A stretch of 8,616 bases of DNA. Origin: Rhodocyclaceae bacterium. Lineage in GTDB: Bacteria > Pseudomonadota > Gammaproteobacteria > Burkholderiales > Rhodocyclaceae. The DNA lies in contig JADFDL010000057.1 of NCBI GenBank assembly GCA_018262875.1, positions 1-8,616 of the forward strand. The letters run 5' to 3'. Position numbers and translations under genes: made by a program. Positions 7,619 through 8,616 of the stretch are shown here, one piece after another. Within the stretch, counting starts at the first letter, position 1. Every line of letters starts with the position of its first letter. The notes beneath the pieces were generated by a model. That model was not told the DNA's origin and searched no databases. It was given only the letters and a program-made list of their open reading frames with translations.

Positions 7619-8083
7619 TAAGAAACGATCAAGCAATTTGCGACTGGCCGTATCGAGGCCATTGATGTCGCGCACGAGGAAATGGATGCCGTGGCTGTCC
7701 TCGATCAGCAGGCCGGACTTGCCGAGGCGGCGGATGAATTCCTCGCCCCACAGCACCAGGCTGGTCTCGCCGCGGTCGGTGTCGACCTGCCAGGTGCTCG
7801 GCGTGGCGAAACTGGAAACGCTGCGGATGCGGCGGATTTCCGGCATGAACTCGCGCCGGCCGAGTTCCTCCTCTACCAGTTGCCGCAGTGCGGCAGGCAG
7901 CGCATCGAGGCGCTCGATCCAGCCGGCCTCGTGGCCGTCGGGGCCGACCAGCGCAATGCCTTCGCCGGGCGCGGCGATGGGGAAGGCGCGCACCGGCACG
8001 ACGCCTTCGACGACGTCGCCGCCGGCGGCAGTGAGGACCAGCTTGCCGAAAGCGTTGCGCGCGAGTTGAAAATCCATCGTCAT
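7616..8083 (-). CDS. DUF1854 family protein, partner of the adjacent ABC transporter
   Basis: This 155-residue soluble protein has no signal peptide or membrane helix. It matches the DUF1854 family (PF08909) along its length: an N-terminal GKLVLTAAGGDVVEGVVPVRAFP segment split by short turns, then GWIERLDALPAALRQLVEEEL, REFMPEIRRI, WQVDTDRGETSLVLWGEEFIRRL and a C-terminal DINGLDTASRKLLDRFL. In betaproteobacteria this family is, as I recall, encoded next to an ABC exporter and described as associated with cyanophycin (Arg-Asp polymer) metabolism. Its molecular role is unknown. The ATG at 8083 was chosen because it overlaps the transporter stop (TGATG) and AAGGGA (8094-8089) lies 5 nt upstream. 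A GTG at 8086 and an ATG at 8077 are less well spaced. The stop TAG lies inside the ribosome binding site of the next gene. Confidence 0.9.
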   Translation of the reverse strand: MTMDFQLARNAFGKLVLTAAGGDVVEGVVPVRAFPIAAPGEGIALVGPDGHEAGWIERLDALPAALRQLVEEELGRREFMPEIRRIRSVSSFATPSTWQVDTDRGETSLVLWGEEFIRRLGKSGLLIEDSHGIHFLVRDINGLDTASRKLLDRFL

Positions 8084-8616
8084 CACTGTCCCTTCGACTT
8101 GTGTTCGACGCGCGGCACCTCGCCGTCCGTCTCCTCGACGTCGACATTGCGCGCCTGCGCCTGGTAAAGCCGGTAGTAGGCGCCCTCGCGCGCCATCAGA
8201 TCGTCGTGGTTGCCGACCTCGACGATGCGGCCGCGGTCCATCACCACCAGGCGGTCGGCCTTGCGCAGCGTGGACAGCCGGTGGGCGATGGCGATGGTGG
8301 TGCGGCCGCGCACCAGGTTGTCGAGCGCCTTCTGGATTTCCTTTTCCGTCTCGGTGTCCACCGACGAGGTGGCCTCGTCGAGGATGAGCATGCGCGGATC
8401 GATGAGCAGCGCGCGGGCGATGGAGATGCGCTGGCGCTCGCCGCCGGACAGTCCCTGGCCGCGCTCGCCGACCAGCGAATCGTAGCCCTGCGGCAGGCGC
8501 AGGATGAATTCATGGGCGTGCGCCGCGCGGGCGGCGGCGATGATTTCCTGGCGCGTGGCGTCCGGCTTGCCGTAGGCGATGTTGTCGGCGATGGTGCCAA
8601 AGAAGAGGAAGGGTTC
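8083..8616 (-). CDS. ABC exporter, C-terminal part of nucleotide-binding domain (5' end outside window)
   Basis: The frame is open from base 8616 leftward to the TGA at 8085-8083, giving 177 C-terminal residues. In order they show EPFLFFGTIADNIAYG (region just after the Q-loop), LSGGERQRISIARALL (ABC signature), MLILDEATSSVD (Walker B and D-loop) and IAIAHRLS (H-loop histidine). A tail YYRLYQAQARNVD and a charged end rich in Glu/Lys follow. The Walker A motif and the transmembrane domain lie beyond the window. The motif spacing and the LFFGTIADNI segment are typical of MsbA-like exporters with fused membrane and ATPase domains. The directly following DUF1854 gene suggests the cyanophycin-metabolism-associated ABC transporter subgroup. 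The transported substrate is unknown. The ABC assignment is certain; the subgroup is inferred from the neighbour and from recalled sequence likeness. Confidence 0.95.
   Translation of the reverse strand, partial: EPFLFFGTIADNIAYGKPDATRQEIIAAARAAHAHEFILRLPQGYDSLVGERGQGLSGGERQRISIARALLIDPRMLILDEATSSVDTETEKEIQKALDNLVRGRTTIAIAHRLSTLRKADRLVVMDRGRIVEVGNHDDLMAREGAYYRLYQAQARNVDVEETDGEVPRVEHKSKGQ

Noticed and set aside
7606..7662. A start for the secreted protein 19 codons further upstream
   Set aside because: This would overlap DUF1854 and put a polar stretch before the signal peptide. The ATG at 7605 has an ideally spaced AGGAG.
7219..7665. A 148-codon + strand frame opposite the secreted protein
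   Set aside because: It is antisense to a gene with a signal peptide, strong ribosome binding site and family resemblance, and shows no recognisable domain of its own.

Overview
The window is about 8.6 kb of GC-rich bacterial DNA with tightly packed genes. The protein sequences and gene content point to a betaproteobacterium, most likely of the Rhodocyclales type (Azoarcus/Thauera/Dechloromonas relatives). This is an inference from family resemblance, not from a database search. No tRNA, rRNA, insertion sequence, CRISPR array or phage gene is visible.

Region 1 (1-566) holds the C-terminal part of isocitrate lyase (aceA, glyoxylate shunt) on the + strand. It is closed by a textbook rho-independent terminator, so it is a separate transcription unit from what follows.

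Region 2 (567-7006) is a four-gene + strand operon: a TetR-family regulator (AefR-like C-terminal domain), a lipoprotein periplasmic adaptor, an AcrB/MexB-type RND (HAE-1) inner-membrane pump and a lipoprotein outer-membrane factor. The junctions are a 4-nt overlap, a 3-nt gap and an 8-nt overlap, which suggests translational coupling. Together the three transport genes encode a complete tripartite efflux pump. The regulator lies first in the same operon rather than divergent to it. A candidate promoter (about 627-655) whose -10 overlaps a perfect 12-bp palindrome (652-663) fits a pump operon repressed by its own first gene product.

Region 3 (7007-7131) is a short convergent intergenic region with two stem-loops that probably separate the + strand pump operon from the - strand operon.

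Region 4 (7132-8616) is a - strand operon, read right to left. It holds the C-terminal half of the nucleotide-binding domain of an ABC exporter, a DUF1854 protein, and a small secreted RcnB/CigR-like protein with a Cys-containing PPGxAKK repeat. The ABC + DUF1854 pair matches what I recall as a cyanophycin-metabolism-associated pair in betaproteobacteria. If so, cyanophycin synthetase genes may lie beyond the right edge. The third gene is coupled to DUF1854 by a Shine-Dalgarno sequence that overlaps the DUF1854 stop codon, and it is the least understood part of the window.
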